DNA of 33,728 nt from an uncultured Sulfolobales archaeon (GCA_938083005.1 CALKCU010000070.1:1-33728); one strand, 5' to 3'; shown: positions 1 to 8,453, counted from the stretch's first letter. The notes: generated by a model from the letters alone, not told the origin. A program made the numbers and translations.

Positions 1-18
1 CCGGCGACGAAGGCTAGG

Positions 19-114
19 TGGGCCCGCGGGGACTCGAACCCCGGACCTCCGCCTCTCGCAGGGCTTCCTGGGGCTCGTAAGGGCGGCGTCCTGACCGGGC
101 TAGACGACGGGCCC
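19..114 (-). tRNA. tRNA-Val (anticodon UAC), intron-containing (intron about 55..75, 21 nt, at about 37/38)
   Basis: Minus strand GGGCCCG-T-C-GTCT...GGAC-G-CCGCC-CUUACG-[AGCCCCAGGAAGCCCTGCGAG]-A-GGCGG-AGGTC-CGGGG TTCGAGT CCCCG-CGGGCCC-A. All four stems pair once 21 nt are removed from the anticodon loop. The exact splice point can slide by 1-2 nt. Confidence 0.9.
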
Positions 115-150
115 CGGAGCAGCTCTCCGGCCGAGCTTAAAAGCTCTCCC

Positions 151-462
151 CTAGGCCACCCTGACGGGCCTCACGACGTGCCCCCGGTAGACCAGCGCGA
201 GGTCGGAGCACGTGGTGTTATAGAGGTGGGTTCCCGGAGCCACCTCGACCTCCTCGTGCTCCCCCGTGTCTAGGCAGACAAGCCTCACCGCGTAGGGGGT
301 CTCCCCCCAGTTTGCTACGATTACCGTGCTCCCCACTCTGTAGGCCGAGAGCCTCGGGGGAGGCTCGACGTCCCTCAGCGAGCCCGCCACCCCGGACGCT
401 ACGTGGACCAGAGCGACCCCTACCCCCAGTGCCACGGCGAGGAGCATGAGCTCCGCGTACAA
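151..462 (-). CDS. small predicted secreted/membrane-anchored protein of unknown function
   Basis: 103 aa ORF, TTG start, hydrophobic N-terminus (MLLAVALGVGVALVHVASG). TATA-like CTCTTTTTAACC upstream at about 502-514 on the minus strand. Confidence 0.6.
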   Translation of the reverse strand: MYAELMLLAVALGVGVALVHVASGVAGSLRDVEPPPRLSAYRVGSTVIVANWGETPYAVRLVCLDTGEHEEVEVAPGTHLYNTTCSDLALVYRGHVVRPVRVA

Positions 463-539
463 CTGAGTGACCCCCCTCAGGTCTGCTCCCGGTAGCGGGG
501 GCGGTTAAAAAGAGTTGCGCTAACGTATTACGCTGTACA

Positions 540-552
540 CATTTATATACCA
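540..552 (+). promoter_or_regulatory. TATA box for the RHH-like gene pair
   Basis: acatttatatacc, about 35 nt upstream of GTG 584. Confidence 0.6.
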
Positions 553-583
553 TGGGGCGACTCTTGAGCGGTTCGGTGAGAGG

Positions 584-1159
584 GTGTCGGCCAGGAGGTT
601 TGTGGCCCTCCCCGAGGGACTCCTCGTCGACGCGATAAGGGTCGCTGAGAGGCTCGGTATCCCCTACACGGCCCTCATAGAGAGGATCCTCACCGAGGTC
701 CTCAGGGTGCTGAAGTACAGAAGGGACTTCCTCGAGACCCTGACCATGGTCGACGCTCTCAGCGACGTGAGGAGGCTCGGCGGAATCTACCTCCCCGAGA
801 GGTCGGTCAGAGAGCTCCTGGCCCGCGCGGGCCCCGGCGGGCTCGGCGGCGTGTGCTCCGAGCTTTCGAGGACTGCTTCGTGGTACGCGGAGCTCGGCAA
901 GGTGAAGAGAGCCCTGACGGCTGGGGAGCTCAAGAACTCCCTGGAGCTCTGGGTCCCCAGCGCGAGGGTGGACCTGGTCAGGGAGGGCGAGGGGGCCTAC
1001 AAGTACGTCGTCAGCTTCGCGGATGCTCCGAGCGAGCTCCTCGAGCTCTCCAGGTGCGTGGCGGAGGGGCTGGCGAGGGGCTACGGCCTCGAGGGCTACG
1101 AGATCTCGGTCGGGACCTCGGTCCTCGTGCTTAGGGTGAGCGGTCTTGGTGAGGAGTAG
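584..1159 (+). CDS. RHH-like (MetJ/Arc-type N-terminus) protein of unknown function, copy A
   Basis: N-terminus RRFVALPEGLLVDAIRVAERLGIPYTALIERILTEVL resembles beta-alpha-alpha RHH. Overlaps the next CDS. Confidence 0.6.
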   Translation: MSARRFVALPEGLLVDAIRVAERLGIPYTALIERILTEVLRVLKYRRDFLETLTMVDALSDVRRLGGIYLPERSVRELLARAGPGGLGGVCSELSRTASWYAELGKVKRALTAGELKNSLELWVPSARVDLVREGEGAYKYVVSFADAPSELLELSRCVAEGLARGYGLEGYEISVGTSVLVLRVSGLGEE

Positions 1160-1679
1160 GAGGACGATCGGGCTGGACCTCGAGTTAGCCGAGGAGCTCA
1201 AATCGATAGCTAGGTCCAGGGGGATGAGCCTCGTCGGGTACCTGAGGAGGCTGCTCGAGGAGGTGGTGGAGATAGAGAGGGCGGGCTACTTCGCTCCGGA
1301 CGCCCTAAGAGAGAAGAGGGTGGAGCTCGTCCTATCGAGGCTCGGGTTCGTCTACGTGCCGCTCGACCTACTGAGAGAGCAGTCCGCGTCCCCGGAGGAC
1401 GCGGAGGCGTACGGCGAGAGGCTCGGGACTACCCTGAGGGAGCTCGGCGTGAGCTGCGGGGAGCTCGTCGAGAGGATATCGCTCAGCAACGGGATCGGGG
1501 TCCTCAAGGAGGACTCCGTGATCCTGGTCCCGTCCTCGGGACCCAGGGAGGTCTTGAGGCGCTTTCTCGCGGGTCTAGCTCGGGGGGCCTCTCTGGGAGT
1601 GTCAACCGTGGGGGAACTGGTGGTGGTGAGGATCCCGCGCTACGGACTGCCCCCGGGCACTCTAAGGGCCCCGGCCTGA
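1146..1679 (+). CDS. RHH-like protein of unknown function, copy B (paralogue of copy A)
   Basis: RRTIGLDLELAEELKSIARSRGMSLVGYLRRLLEEVVEI is RHH-like. The C-terminal part follows the same order of blocks as copy A. Confidence 0.65.
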   Translation: MVRSRRTIGLDLELAEELKSIARSRGMSLVGYLRRLLEEVVEIERAGYFAPDALREKRVELVLSRLGFVYVPLDLLREQSASPEDAEAYGERLGTTLRELGVSCGELVERISLSNGIGVLKEDSVILVPSSGPREVLRRFLAGLARGASLGVSTVGELVVVRIPRYGLPPGTLRAPA

Positions 1680-1758
1680 CCAGCCGCGGCTAGGCCCGCC
1701 GGAGGGGGCGGAGGGCCGCTTATTATTGCCGAGGCTCTGCTATGCCGGGAGCCCTTCG

Positions 1759-2790
1759 GTGATCAGGATCGAGCACGGAGCTGGAGGCTCCGAGATGATG
1801 GACTTCATAGTGAAGCACGTGGTCTCGAGGATCCCGCCCGAGCTCCGCAGCACTCCCGGGGGCTACGGGCTTGACTACATGGACGACGGTGCCGTGGTGG
1901 AAGTGGTCCCGGGTCTCTACATGGCTTTCACTATAGACTCCTACACCGTGAAGCCCCCGAAGTTCCCCGGTGGTGACATCGGGAAGCTCGCCGCCTCCGG
2001 AACGATAAACGACCTCCTCATGATGGGCGCCAAGCCTCTGGCCCTAGTCGACGCGATAGTGGTCGAGGAGGGAGCGGACGAGTCCCTGGTCGAGGAGGTG
2101 GTGGAGTCCTTCGCGAGCACCGCGGCTCAGGCCGGGGCCCGGGTAGTGGGCGGGGACTTCAAAGTCATGCCCAAGGGCTCAATAGACGGGATCGTGGTCA
2201 CCTCCTCTGGGATAGGCTTCACCAGGAACCCGATAGTCGACAGGAGGATAGAGGTGGGAGACGTAGTGATAGTCTCGGGTCCCGTGGGAGACCACGGAGC
2301 GGTCATAGCTGCTGCCCAGCTGGGACTGCTCGACAGGATCTCCGGGATCTCGAGCGACGTGAGGCCCCTCCACGACCTGATGCTGCCGCTGATAGAGCGG
2401 TTCGGAGACTCCATCCACGCGGCCAGGGACCCGACCCGCGGGGGGTTGGCCTCCGTTCTCTACGAGTGGACGAGGGCCTCCAAGCTATCCATAATGGTCT
2501 ACAGGGACTCCGTACCGGTCCGCGAAGCCACTAGGAACTTCCTAGAGCTCCTCGGCGTCGATCCCCTGAACTCCGCGTCCGAGGGCGTGGCGGTAATAGC
2601 AGTCCCGAGGGAGGTCTACCCGGAGGTCCTGGAGTTCGTGCGCAAGCTGGGCTACGAGGAGGCTTCCCAGGTGGGCGAGGTGATAGAACCACAGCTAGAC
2701 TTCCTGCGCGGCAGAGTGATCGCTAAGACTGAGGTCGGGGGCTACACGCTCGTCGAGCCCTCCCCTCTTCTCACGCCCAGGATCTGCTAG
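1759..2790 (+). CDS. hypE: hydrogenase expression/formation protein HypE
   Basis: IEHGAGGSEM...GDFKVM...DPTRGGLAS motifs and C-terminal PRIC (the carbamoyl/thiocyanate Cys). Start placed at GTG 1759, with a TATA-like TTATTATT at about 1719-1727. The ORF track starts at TTG 1726. Confidence 0.9.
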   Translation: MIRIEHGAGGSEMMDFIVKHVVSRIPPELRSTPGGYGLDYMDDGAVVEVVPGLYMAFTIDSYTVKPPKFPGGDIGKLAASGTINDLLMMGAKPLALVDAIVVEEGADESLVEEVVESFASTAAQAGARVVGGDFKVMPKGSIDGIVVTSSGIGFTRNPIVDRRIEVGDVVIVSGPVGDHGAVIAAAQLGLLDRISGISSDVRPLHDLMLPLIERFGDSIHAARDPTRGGLASVLYEWTRASKLSIMVYRDSVPVREATRNFLELLGVDPLNSASEGVAVIAVPREVYPEVLEFVRKLGYEEASQVGEVIEPQLDFLRGRVIAKTEVGGYTLVEPSPLLTPRIC

Positions 2791-3108
2791 ACCAGTCTCG
2801 AGAGTCCCCGGCTTGCCTTAACGCAGGGCACCACATAGTGGTCGCGCGCTCGAAACCCCAGTTGTCCGGATCCCCCCGTTGGCTAGGCGCGGACTCTCCG
2901 ACCGTGCCCCGAGCTTAATGGAGCCGCCGGCGGGTTCCACTGGGACCACCCTGCGGGTACGGCAGCGGGAGCCCCTCTCTGGCAGCTCCCACACCTGCGG
3001 AGACGCGCAGCACCCGAAAAGCCTACGGCTTGGGGCTCATCGCCACGAGTGAAATCCTACTCGATGAGTCCGCTCGGGAGTGCGCTTATAGGTGGAGGAC
3101 CCAGTGGT

Positions 3109-3142
3109 CCGGACCGCGAAATCGGGGAGCCGCGCGGTCCGG
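3109..3142. repeat. perfect 10-bp inverted repeat (hairpin) CCGGACCGCG-N14-CGCGGTCCGG
   Basis: Read directly: 3109-3118 pairs with 3133-3142. Confidence 0.85.
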
Positions 3143-3165
3143 GGCCCTCTCGCCGCAGTACCGGA

Positions 3166-3789
3166 CTAAGGGTCTAGCACCCTCAGTATAGCGTTCAGCA
3201 GAGCCCTAGCGCACTCTCCGCGGTCGCCGTAGCATATCGAGATAGCCAGCACGTCCCCCTCTCTACACCTCTCGGAGGCTAGAGTCTTCAGGACCCCCTC
3301 CGCCCTCTCGAAGCCTCCGCTCACCGGCATCATGGGGACATCGCCGCAGTAGACTATGATCGCTCCCTCGGCTCCCCCCCGGACTACCTCGTCCCGCAAC
3401 CTGAGGTACCCCACTCTCTCGTCTACGACCCTCCTGAACCCCCTCACTACGACTCCGTAGGCCTCGCAATCCCCGCAGACGGAGCTTAGGTCGAGCCGCC
3501 CCACGAACTCCAGCGTCTTCTCGAGCTCCTCCGCGAGCTCTAACCCCTCACGGGTTAGGAAGACCCCGGCAGCCCTGTCCACGTCGACGAGGCCCTCCCT
3601 CCTCATCCTCCTGACCAGGGTCTTGACAGACGCCTCTCCCAGGAGGAGAGTCCTAGCGAGGGTCAGCCTGCCGATCGGGGCCTCCCGGCGTAGGCTTACG
3701 AGGGCTAGGTACGCGTGGTACACGTCGAACGACGGTCTCACGCCGCCGGCCGGCTCGGAGAGCTTCTTCAATCTCGCCAGCCGATCCAT
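3166..3789 (-). CDS. archaeal winged-helix protein with C-terminal domain (DUF4443-like)
   Basis: HTH-like region RLTLARTLLLGEASVKTLVRRMRREGLVDVDRAAGVFLTREG followed by a conserved-looking C-terminal domain. Confidence 0.6.
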   Translation of the reverse strand: MDRLARLKKLSEPAGGVRPSFDVYHAYLALVSLRREAPIGRLTLARTLLLGEASVKTLVRRMRREGLVDVDRAAGVFLTREGLELAEELEKTLEFVGRLDLSSVCGDCEAYGVVVRGFRRVVDERVGYLRLRDEVVRGGAEGAIIVYCGDVPMMPVSGGFERAEGVLKTLASERCREGDVLAISICYGDRGECARALLNAILRVLDP

Positions 3790-3790
3790 C

Positions 3791-4531
3791 TCAGGACCTC
3801 CTGCTCGCCGGGACGAGCTTGGGCCTGGGCGTAGTGGTTATGTAGGTAACGCCCCTCCTGGCCGGCAGGGACACGTTGTAGACCTTGGTGAGCCCCACCG
3901 CGGCCTCCGTCACGGTAGCATTGTGAGCGTGAGCGTGGACCGCTAGGTCCGGCCTAGCCTCCTTCAGCACCTCCTCGAGCCTCCCGCAACCCATGTACGG
4001 GTATATCTTTTCGGGCTCTCCCCTGATCGTCTGGTATGTGGGAGCGTAGTGGGTCAGGAGGATCGTGAGGTCCGAGACCCTGGATACCTCCTCGATCAGT
4101 CTCCTCAGGACTACGATCCTCCTCCTATAGACCGTCTCCAGCTGGGGCATGTTCCTCCTCTGCCAGTGAGTTAGCTTATCGAGGGCTCCCCTGCTGCCCA
4201 CTATCCCGACCGTGACCTCGCCCAGCCTCAGGACCGTGACGGAGTCGTTTAGCCATATGACGTAGCCGAACTCCTTGACTAGACGGTCCTCGACCTCGTG
4301 GTATTCGTCGTTCCCGAAGACCGAGACTATCGGAACGTCCCTGAACCTCGCCGTAACCTCCCTCAGGACGAGGCCCATGCCACTGACGTCTCCTCTGTCT
4401 ATCACGTCGCCCGCCATGAGGATCGCGTGAGGCACTTCCGGCGGTATGCTCTTCAGGGAGGCCCTCAGCACGCTCAAGTACTGCATCCCGTGGACGTCCC
4501 CGAATGCCAGCAGCCTCACGGTCGAAGCCAT
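3791..4531 (-). CDS. metallophosphoesterase (calcineurin-like)
   Basis: AFGDVHG, LMAGDVIDRGD, FGNDEYHE, THYAP and HAHAHN metallophosphoesterase motifs. Start set at ATG 4531 because the longer ORF runs over a divergent promoter and gene. Confidence 0.85.
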   Translation of the reverse strand: MASTVRLLAFGDVHGMQYLSVLRASLKSIPPEVPHAILMAGDVIDRGDVSGMGLVLREVTARFRDVPIVSVFGNDEYHEVEDRLVKEFGYVIWLNDSVTVLRLGEVTVGIVGSRGALDKLTHWQRRNMPQLETVYRRRIVVLRRLIEEVSRVSDLTILLTHYAPTYQTIRGEPEKIYPYMGCGRLEEVLKEARPDLAVHAHAHNATVTEAAVGLTKVYNVSLPARRGVTYITTTPRPKLVPASRRS

Positions 4532-4552
4532 GCTCCCCCTCAGAACTGCCAC

Positions 4553-4566
4553 AAAGCTTAAAAACG
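4553..4566. promoter_or_regulatory. shared TATA element between divergent leaderless genes
   Basis: aaagcttaaaaac, centred about 27-28 bp from both ATG 4531 (-) and GTG 4586 (+). Confidence 0.6.
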
Positions 4567-4585
4567 ACCCCCGGAGTCCTCGAGG

Positions 4586-4810
4586 GTGCCGGGCCTGGTC
4601 AAGCTCGTGGGGTCCAACGCGGGCGGCCACATCGGGTGGGCTACGAAGAAGTGCAAGGTGTGCGGTAGGAGCCTTGTGGTGGGCGAGTCCGCGATATACC
4701 ACTGCCCGGGCTGCTCCACCAGGTACGGGGCGTACTTCTGCTCCAGCGACTCGAAGGTTCTCCACTACAGGTGCCCGTACTGCGGGCGGTCGCTGGAACC
4801 CCTTCTCTAG
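4586..4810 (+). CDS. small zinc-ribbon protein
   Basis: 74 aa with CKVC, CPGC and CPYCG Cys pairs. Confidence 0.7.
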   Translation: MPGLVKLVGSNAGGHIGWATKKCKVCGRSLVVGESAIYHCPGCSTRYGAYFCSSDSKVLHYRCPYCGRSLEPLL

Positions 4811-5427
4811 CCCCCGGCATGATTCCTAGGGGAGGCTTCCGCTTCGGACTTCAGGAGGAGCTCGTAGAGCCTGGCGAGCCTCCCCTTCCCCTCCAACAGG
4901 GCCTCGTTAGCCGCTCGGACGACCTCGCGGACCTCGCCGATCGCGAAGCCCCCGGCCCTCAGCAGGGTCGCCAGCCTCACTCCCGTCCTGAGCTCCAGGT
5001 ATATCCCCCTCCTACTGATCGACAGTACGCCGCTGTGCTTCATTCCGGCCTCGCGGGCTATCTTGAGGACCGAGAGGGCCTCGCGGAGCGTGAGCGCCGA
5101 TACGTGGAGTATGGGGCCCGTGACGACGAGCCAGAGCCTGCCCAGAGGAGGGGGACCCTGGATTATCGAGAGGACCTCGCGTTCCTCGACCGGGCTGTGC
5201 TTCTTGAATAGCACCGCCGACCCCCTCCTATGCCAGGGCATAGGCGCGTCGACTATGGTAACCCTACCGCTGCACGAGCTAACTGGGAAGGATTCCCTCC
5301 TCCTGAAGAGAGCGAGGAGGACGTGGTATATATCGGGGTCCAGGTAGCCAGCGTCTAGGTCCTCGAGCATCCTCCTGAACCTTGCCTCCCTCTCCCTGAG
5401 CCACAAGCTCCTGTCGACCATACCCAC
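4807..5427 (-). CDS. taw3: tRNA wybutosine/wyosine derivative methyltransferase Taw3 (TYW3 family)
   Basis: SSCSGRVTIVD signature, DP(D)I and the downstream TYW3-like GPILHVSALTLREA/GMKHSGVLSI region. Confidence 0.85.
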   Translation of the reverse strand: MGMVDRSLWLREREARFRRMLEDLDAGYLDPDIYHVLLALFRRRESFPVSSCSGRVTIVDAPMPWHRRGSAVLFKKHSPVEEREVLSIIQGPPPLGRLWLVVTGPILHVSALTLREALSVLKIAREAGMKHSGVLSISRRGIYLELRTGVRLATLLRAGGFAIGEVREVVRAANEALLEGKGRLARLYELLLKSEAEASPRNHAGG

Positions 5428-5518
5428 AGAGCCCCCGCGTGTGGAGGATCCTGGCTCGGTAAAGAGCTTTGACGTGCTTTTAAGTCACGGGCTCCCACGA
5501 GTCTTAGGTGACGGGAGA

Positions 5519-6793
5519 GTGGAGCTCCTAGAGAGGGTGAAGCCCCAGAGCGAGGGCCAGAGGAGGCTGCTCGAGGCGCTGCGCAACGAGGCGTACTCGA
5601 TAGTCGGGGTCTTCGGACCGACCGGGAGCGGCAAGTCTCTCTTCTCCCTGGCCTACGGCATAGACGCGGTGAGCAGCGGTAGGTTCAAGAGGTTCCTGGT
5701 GTTCAAGCCCGTAGTCGACGTCGTTACGGGGAGGGAGCTTACCCTGGCCGAGGCCGGGGAGGAGTACGTAAGGCTAGCCAAAGAGTACCTAGTGGACGTC
5801 CTGGGGACCTTCGCCGACCCGGCGAGCATCTCCGGGCTGATGAACTCCGGCAAGCTCGTCCTGACCGACGGTCACTACCTGAAGGGCAGGACCTTCGACG
5901 AGACCCTGATCCTCGTAGACGACGCCCAGCACGTCAGGCTCGAGATACTTCTAGAGGTCATAGTGAGGATGGGGAGCAAGAGCAGGCTGATAATCGCTGC
6001 CGATCCCATATTCCAGGCGCTAAGGGGAGTACACCACGACCACGTGACTACGCTGAGGGAGATCCTCCTCAGCGAGCCTGACGCCTACGTCGTGGACCTG
6101 GGGGTAGAGGACATAGTCAGAGAGGGAGCGAAGACCGGAGTGAGGTTCCTGCTCGAGTACGCGCTGAGGTCTAGGAAGCTCACCGACTCCGAGGTCAGGG
6201 CCCAGCAGGTGATAAAGGTGCACTCGCCAGACGCCGACGTGGTCACGGTGGTGGAAGTCGAGGAGGTGGCTAGGAAGTACGGCATCTCGACCGAGCACGT
6301 GCCGAAGTACCTGGTCGTCGTCAAGCCCGGACACCTGGGGCGCTTGGTCGGCAAGGGCGGAGAGAGGATCTCGTCTATAGAGAAGGAGCTCGGCGGCAGG
6401 GTCAGGGGGGTAGAGCTGGACCTCGACCTGACCAATTACATAAGGTCCGTTCACCCAGTCTCGTGGATCTGGAAGAGGGTCAAGGTACAGCTGCTGGGCT
6501 CCTACCTAGCGATAAAGGTCGAGAGCGACAACCTCGGTCCCCTGATGGGTCAGAGGGGGTCTTACATAAGGTTCCTGGAGGAGGTCACGGCGAGGCTCAT
6601 GGGTCTGGGAGTCCGCGTCATACCGGTCTCGGAGAGAGTGGGGCGGGAGGAAATCGAGAGGGCTGCTAGGAAGAGAGCGGCTAAGAGGGGGAGGGAGGCT
6701 AAGAGAGCGGCTAAGGCCTCCCAGAGTACTCCCGAGGCTTCTCAACCCGGAGGTCGAGGACAACCTGGTAGTAGCGCGGGCCAACAGACCTGA
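5519..6793 (+). CDS. PhoH-like P-loop ATPase with KH-type RNA-binding motifs and a basic C-terminal tail
   Basis: Walker A GPTGSGKS, Walker B LILVDDAQ, then GxxG KH loops VGKGGERI and MGQRGSYI. The ORF track starts at 5441; GTG 5519 is preferred because TATA GCTTTTAAGT lies at about 5477-5486. Confidence 0.75.
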   Translation: MELLERVKPQSEGQRRLLEALRNEAYSIVGVFGPTGSGKSLFSLAYGIDAVSSGRFKRFLVFKPVVDVVTGRELTLAEAGEEYVRLAKEYLVDVLGTFADPASISGLMNSGKLVLTDGHYLKGRTFDETLILVDDAQHVRLEILLEVIVRMGSKSRLIIAADPIFQALRGVHHDHVTTLREILLSEPDAYVVDLGVEDIVREGAKTGVRFLLEYALRSRKLTDSEVRAQQVIKVHSPDADVVTVVEVEEVARKYGISTEHVPKYLVVVKPGHLGRLVGKGGERISSIEKELGGRVRGVELDLDLTNYIRSVHPVSWIWKRVKVQLLGSYLAIKVESDNLGPLMGQRGSYIRFLEEVTARLMGLGVRVIPVSERVGREEIERAARKRAAKRGREAKRAAKASQSTPEASQPGGRGQPGSSAGQQT

Positions 6794-7658
6794 CCACGCG
6801 CGACCCCTCGACCCCGGCCCTCACGCCGAGGGACTTACACTTCTCCAGGTACCTCTCGCGGACTGCGAGGATCGCCTCGCCTTCTTCTCTCGCGCTCGCG
6901 AAGTCGTAGACGTGTACGACCCCCGTCCTCTTCAGGGAGTGAACAGCGTCGCTGAAGTACTCGTAAGCGAGCTCCGGGAGGGGCATCAGAACCCTGTCGA
7001 AGCAGTCGGGGCAGGATCTGGCCACCTCCCCGGCGTCGCCGAGCACTGGGAGCACTACCTCGGATACGCCGTTCAGCCTCGCGTTCTCTACCATGTACCT
7101 GTAGGCGTCGGGGTTTATGTCGACCGAGACGACCCGCTTAGGCCTCGAGTGCTTGGCCACTATGATCGAGAAGAGCCCGACTCCGGCAAACATGTTCAGG
7201 ACCTCCTCGCCCGGCCTGACGAGCCTAGCAACTCTTATGTGCTCGTAGTTTAGGGCGGGCGACACGTAGACCTTCGTTACGTCAAGCTTGAACGAGCACC
7301 CGTGCTCCCTGTACACGGTCTCGCTCCTGCTCTCCCCGGCTAGGTGCGTAAACTCCCTGAGCCTGTAGGCGCCCCCTACGGGGCTCGCAGCGAGCCAGAC
7401 CGACCTGACGTAGGGGAGCCTCCTCATCAGCTCCTCCGCGAGCCTCCTGTAGACTTCCAAGTCCAGGTCGGGGGACTTCCTGAGGATAGCTATGTCGCCC
7501 ACGATCTCCACTCTCTTCCACACTCTGCTAGCCAGAGGCTCCCCCAGGACCGACCGGGCTATGTCCCTTAGTAGTCGCACCACGCCATACAGGTCTCGGG
7601 AATCGCAAAAATACTGTGAGACCCCCTGGCCGAGAGCTTCACCGCGGATGCCAACCAT
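6711..7658 (-). CDS. trm5: Trm5-family tRNA (guanine37-N1)-methyltransferase (Trm5/Taw22-like)
   Basis: VEIVGDIAI, YRLRE, KVYVSPALNYEHIRVA, VLNMFAGVGLFSI and VSVDINPDAYRYMVENARLN align with Trm5 D2-D3. The start codon is uncertain. Confidence 0.8.
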   Translation of the reverse strand: MVGIRGEALGQGVSQYFCDSRDLYGVVRLLRDIARSVLGEPLASRVWKRVEIVGDIAILRKSPDLDLEVYRRLAEELMRRLPYVRSVWLAASPVGGAYRLREFTHLAGESRSETVYREHGCSFKLDVTKVYVSPALNYEHIRVARLVRPGEEVLNMFAGVGLFSIIVAKHSRPKRVVSVDINPDAYRYMVENARLNGVSEVVLPVLGDAGEVARSCPDCFDRVLMPLPELAYEYFSDAVHSLKRTGVVHVYDFASAREEGEAILAVRERYLEKCKSLGVRAGVEGSRVVRSVGPRYYQVVLDLRVEKPREYSGRP

Positions 7659-7904
7659 AGCAGCCCAGTCCCCGAAGCCTCTCGTCCCCAGACGCTCGTC
7701 GGTATTCGTCTACTCCGTGCCCGGGGGCTTTCGTCTCACCCACGACGGGGTTCCCGCGTAGCCGTGGGCGGCGTCGGGCTCCGATAGCGCGAAACCCCCC
7801 ATCGCTCCTCTTCAGGGTGGGCGAGGCTTGTAGATCTTCAACGCTGCTAGGAGAGCGGTCCGCGCGGTTTACACTACTACCGAAGCGCGAGGAGCCCCGC
7901 GCGG

Positions 7905-7919
7905 AAAGCTTAAAAGGCA
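7905..7919 (+). promoter_or_regulatory. TATA box/BRE of rpl7ae
   Basis: ggaaagcttaaaagg, about 35-40 nt upstream of ATG 7951. Confidence 0.6.
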
Positions 7920-7950
7920 GCGCGACCACTCTAAGAGGCGACGAGGGGGG

Positions 7951-8343
7951 ATGAGGATGAGCAAGAAGCCGCCCCACGTGAGGTTTGAGGTACCACCCGA
8001 GATCGCGGAGAAGGCCTACGAGGCCGTTAAGAAGGCCAGAGAGACTGAGGGCAAGGTCAAGAAGGGGACGAACGAGGTGACTAAGGCGGTAGAAAGGGGG
8101 CAGGCGAAGCTCGTCGTGATCGCCGTCGACGTCGACCCACCCGAGGTAGTCCTCCACCTGCCCTACCTCTGTGAGGAGAAGAAGGTCCCCTACATCTACG
8201 TACCCAGCAAGAAGAGGCTCGGCGAGGCGGCCGGGATCCAGGTCGCGGCAGCATCGGCCGTGATAGTAGACCCCGGGGGCGCTAAAGATTTGGTCGAGGA
8301 GCTTACCAAGGCGTACCAGGAGCTCAGAGCTAAGGCCGCTTAG
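7951..8343 (+). CDS. rpl7ae: 50S ribosomal protein L7Ae (K-turn binding)
   Basis: [58 protein letters not shown] is diagnostic. Confidence 0.97.
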   Translation: MRMSKKPPHVRFEVPPEIAEKAYEAVKKARETEGKVKKGTNEVTKAVERGQAKLVVIAVDVDPPEVVLHLPYLCEEKKVPYIYVPSKKRLGEAAGIQVAAASAVIVDPGGAKDLVEELTKAYQELRAKAA

Positions 8344-8453
8344 CACTCCGGTTCTCCTCGCGGCAGCCCGCGTCCCTTACGCTTAGGACAGTTTTAGAAA
8401 AAGCTCAAAAGCGTACGCAACAAGAACCTCTCGAGAGTGGGAGTGGGAGCCCT

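Noticed and set aside
218-1201. 327-aa minus-strand ORF
   Set aside because: Covers a TATA region and the antisense of the RHH-like genes; low-complexity R/G/P-rich translation.
3060-3085. Hammerhead-like CGATGAGTCCGC string
   Set aside because: No matching GAAA core or stem III arrangement; coincidental similarity.
2791-3165. RNase P or SRP RNA identity for the hairpin-rich region
   Set aside because: I could not find the GAGGAAAGUCC/GGCUUA-type RNase P cores or the GGAA/AGCAGC SRP helix 8 on either strand; left as unidentified.
4532-4765. N-terminal extension of the metallophosphoesterase ORF
   Set aside because: Runs through a TATA element and antisense to the zinc-ribbon gene; the phosphoesterase domain begins right after ATG 4531.
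7639-8346. 235-aa minus-strand ORF
   Set aside because: Fully antisense to the unmistakable L7Ae gene and lacks family motifs; GC-rich antisense artefact.
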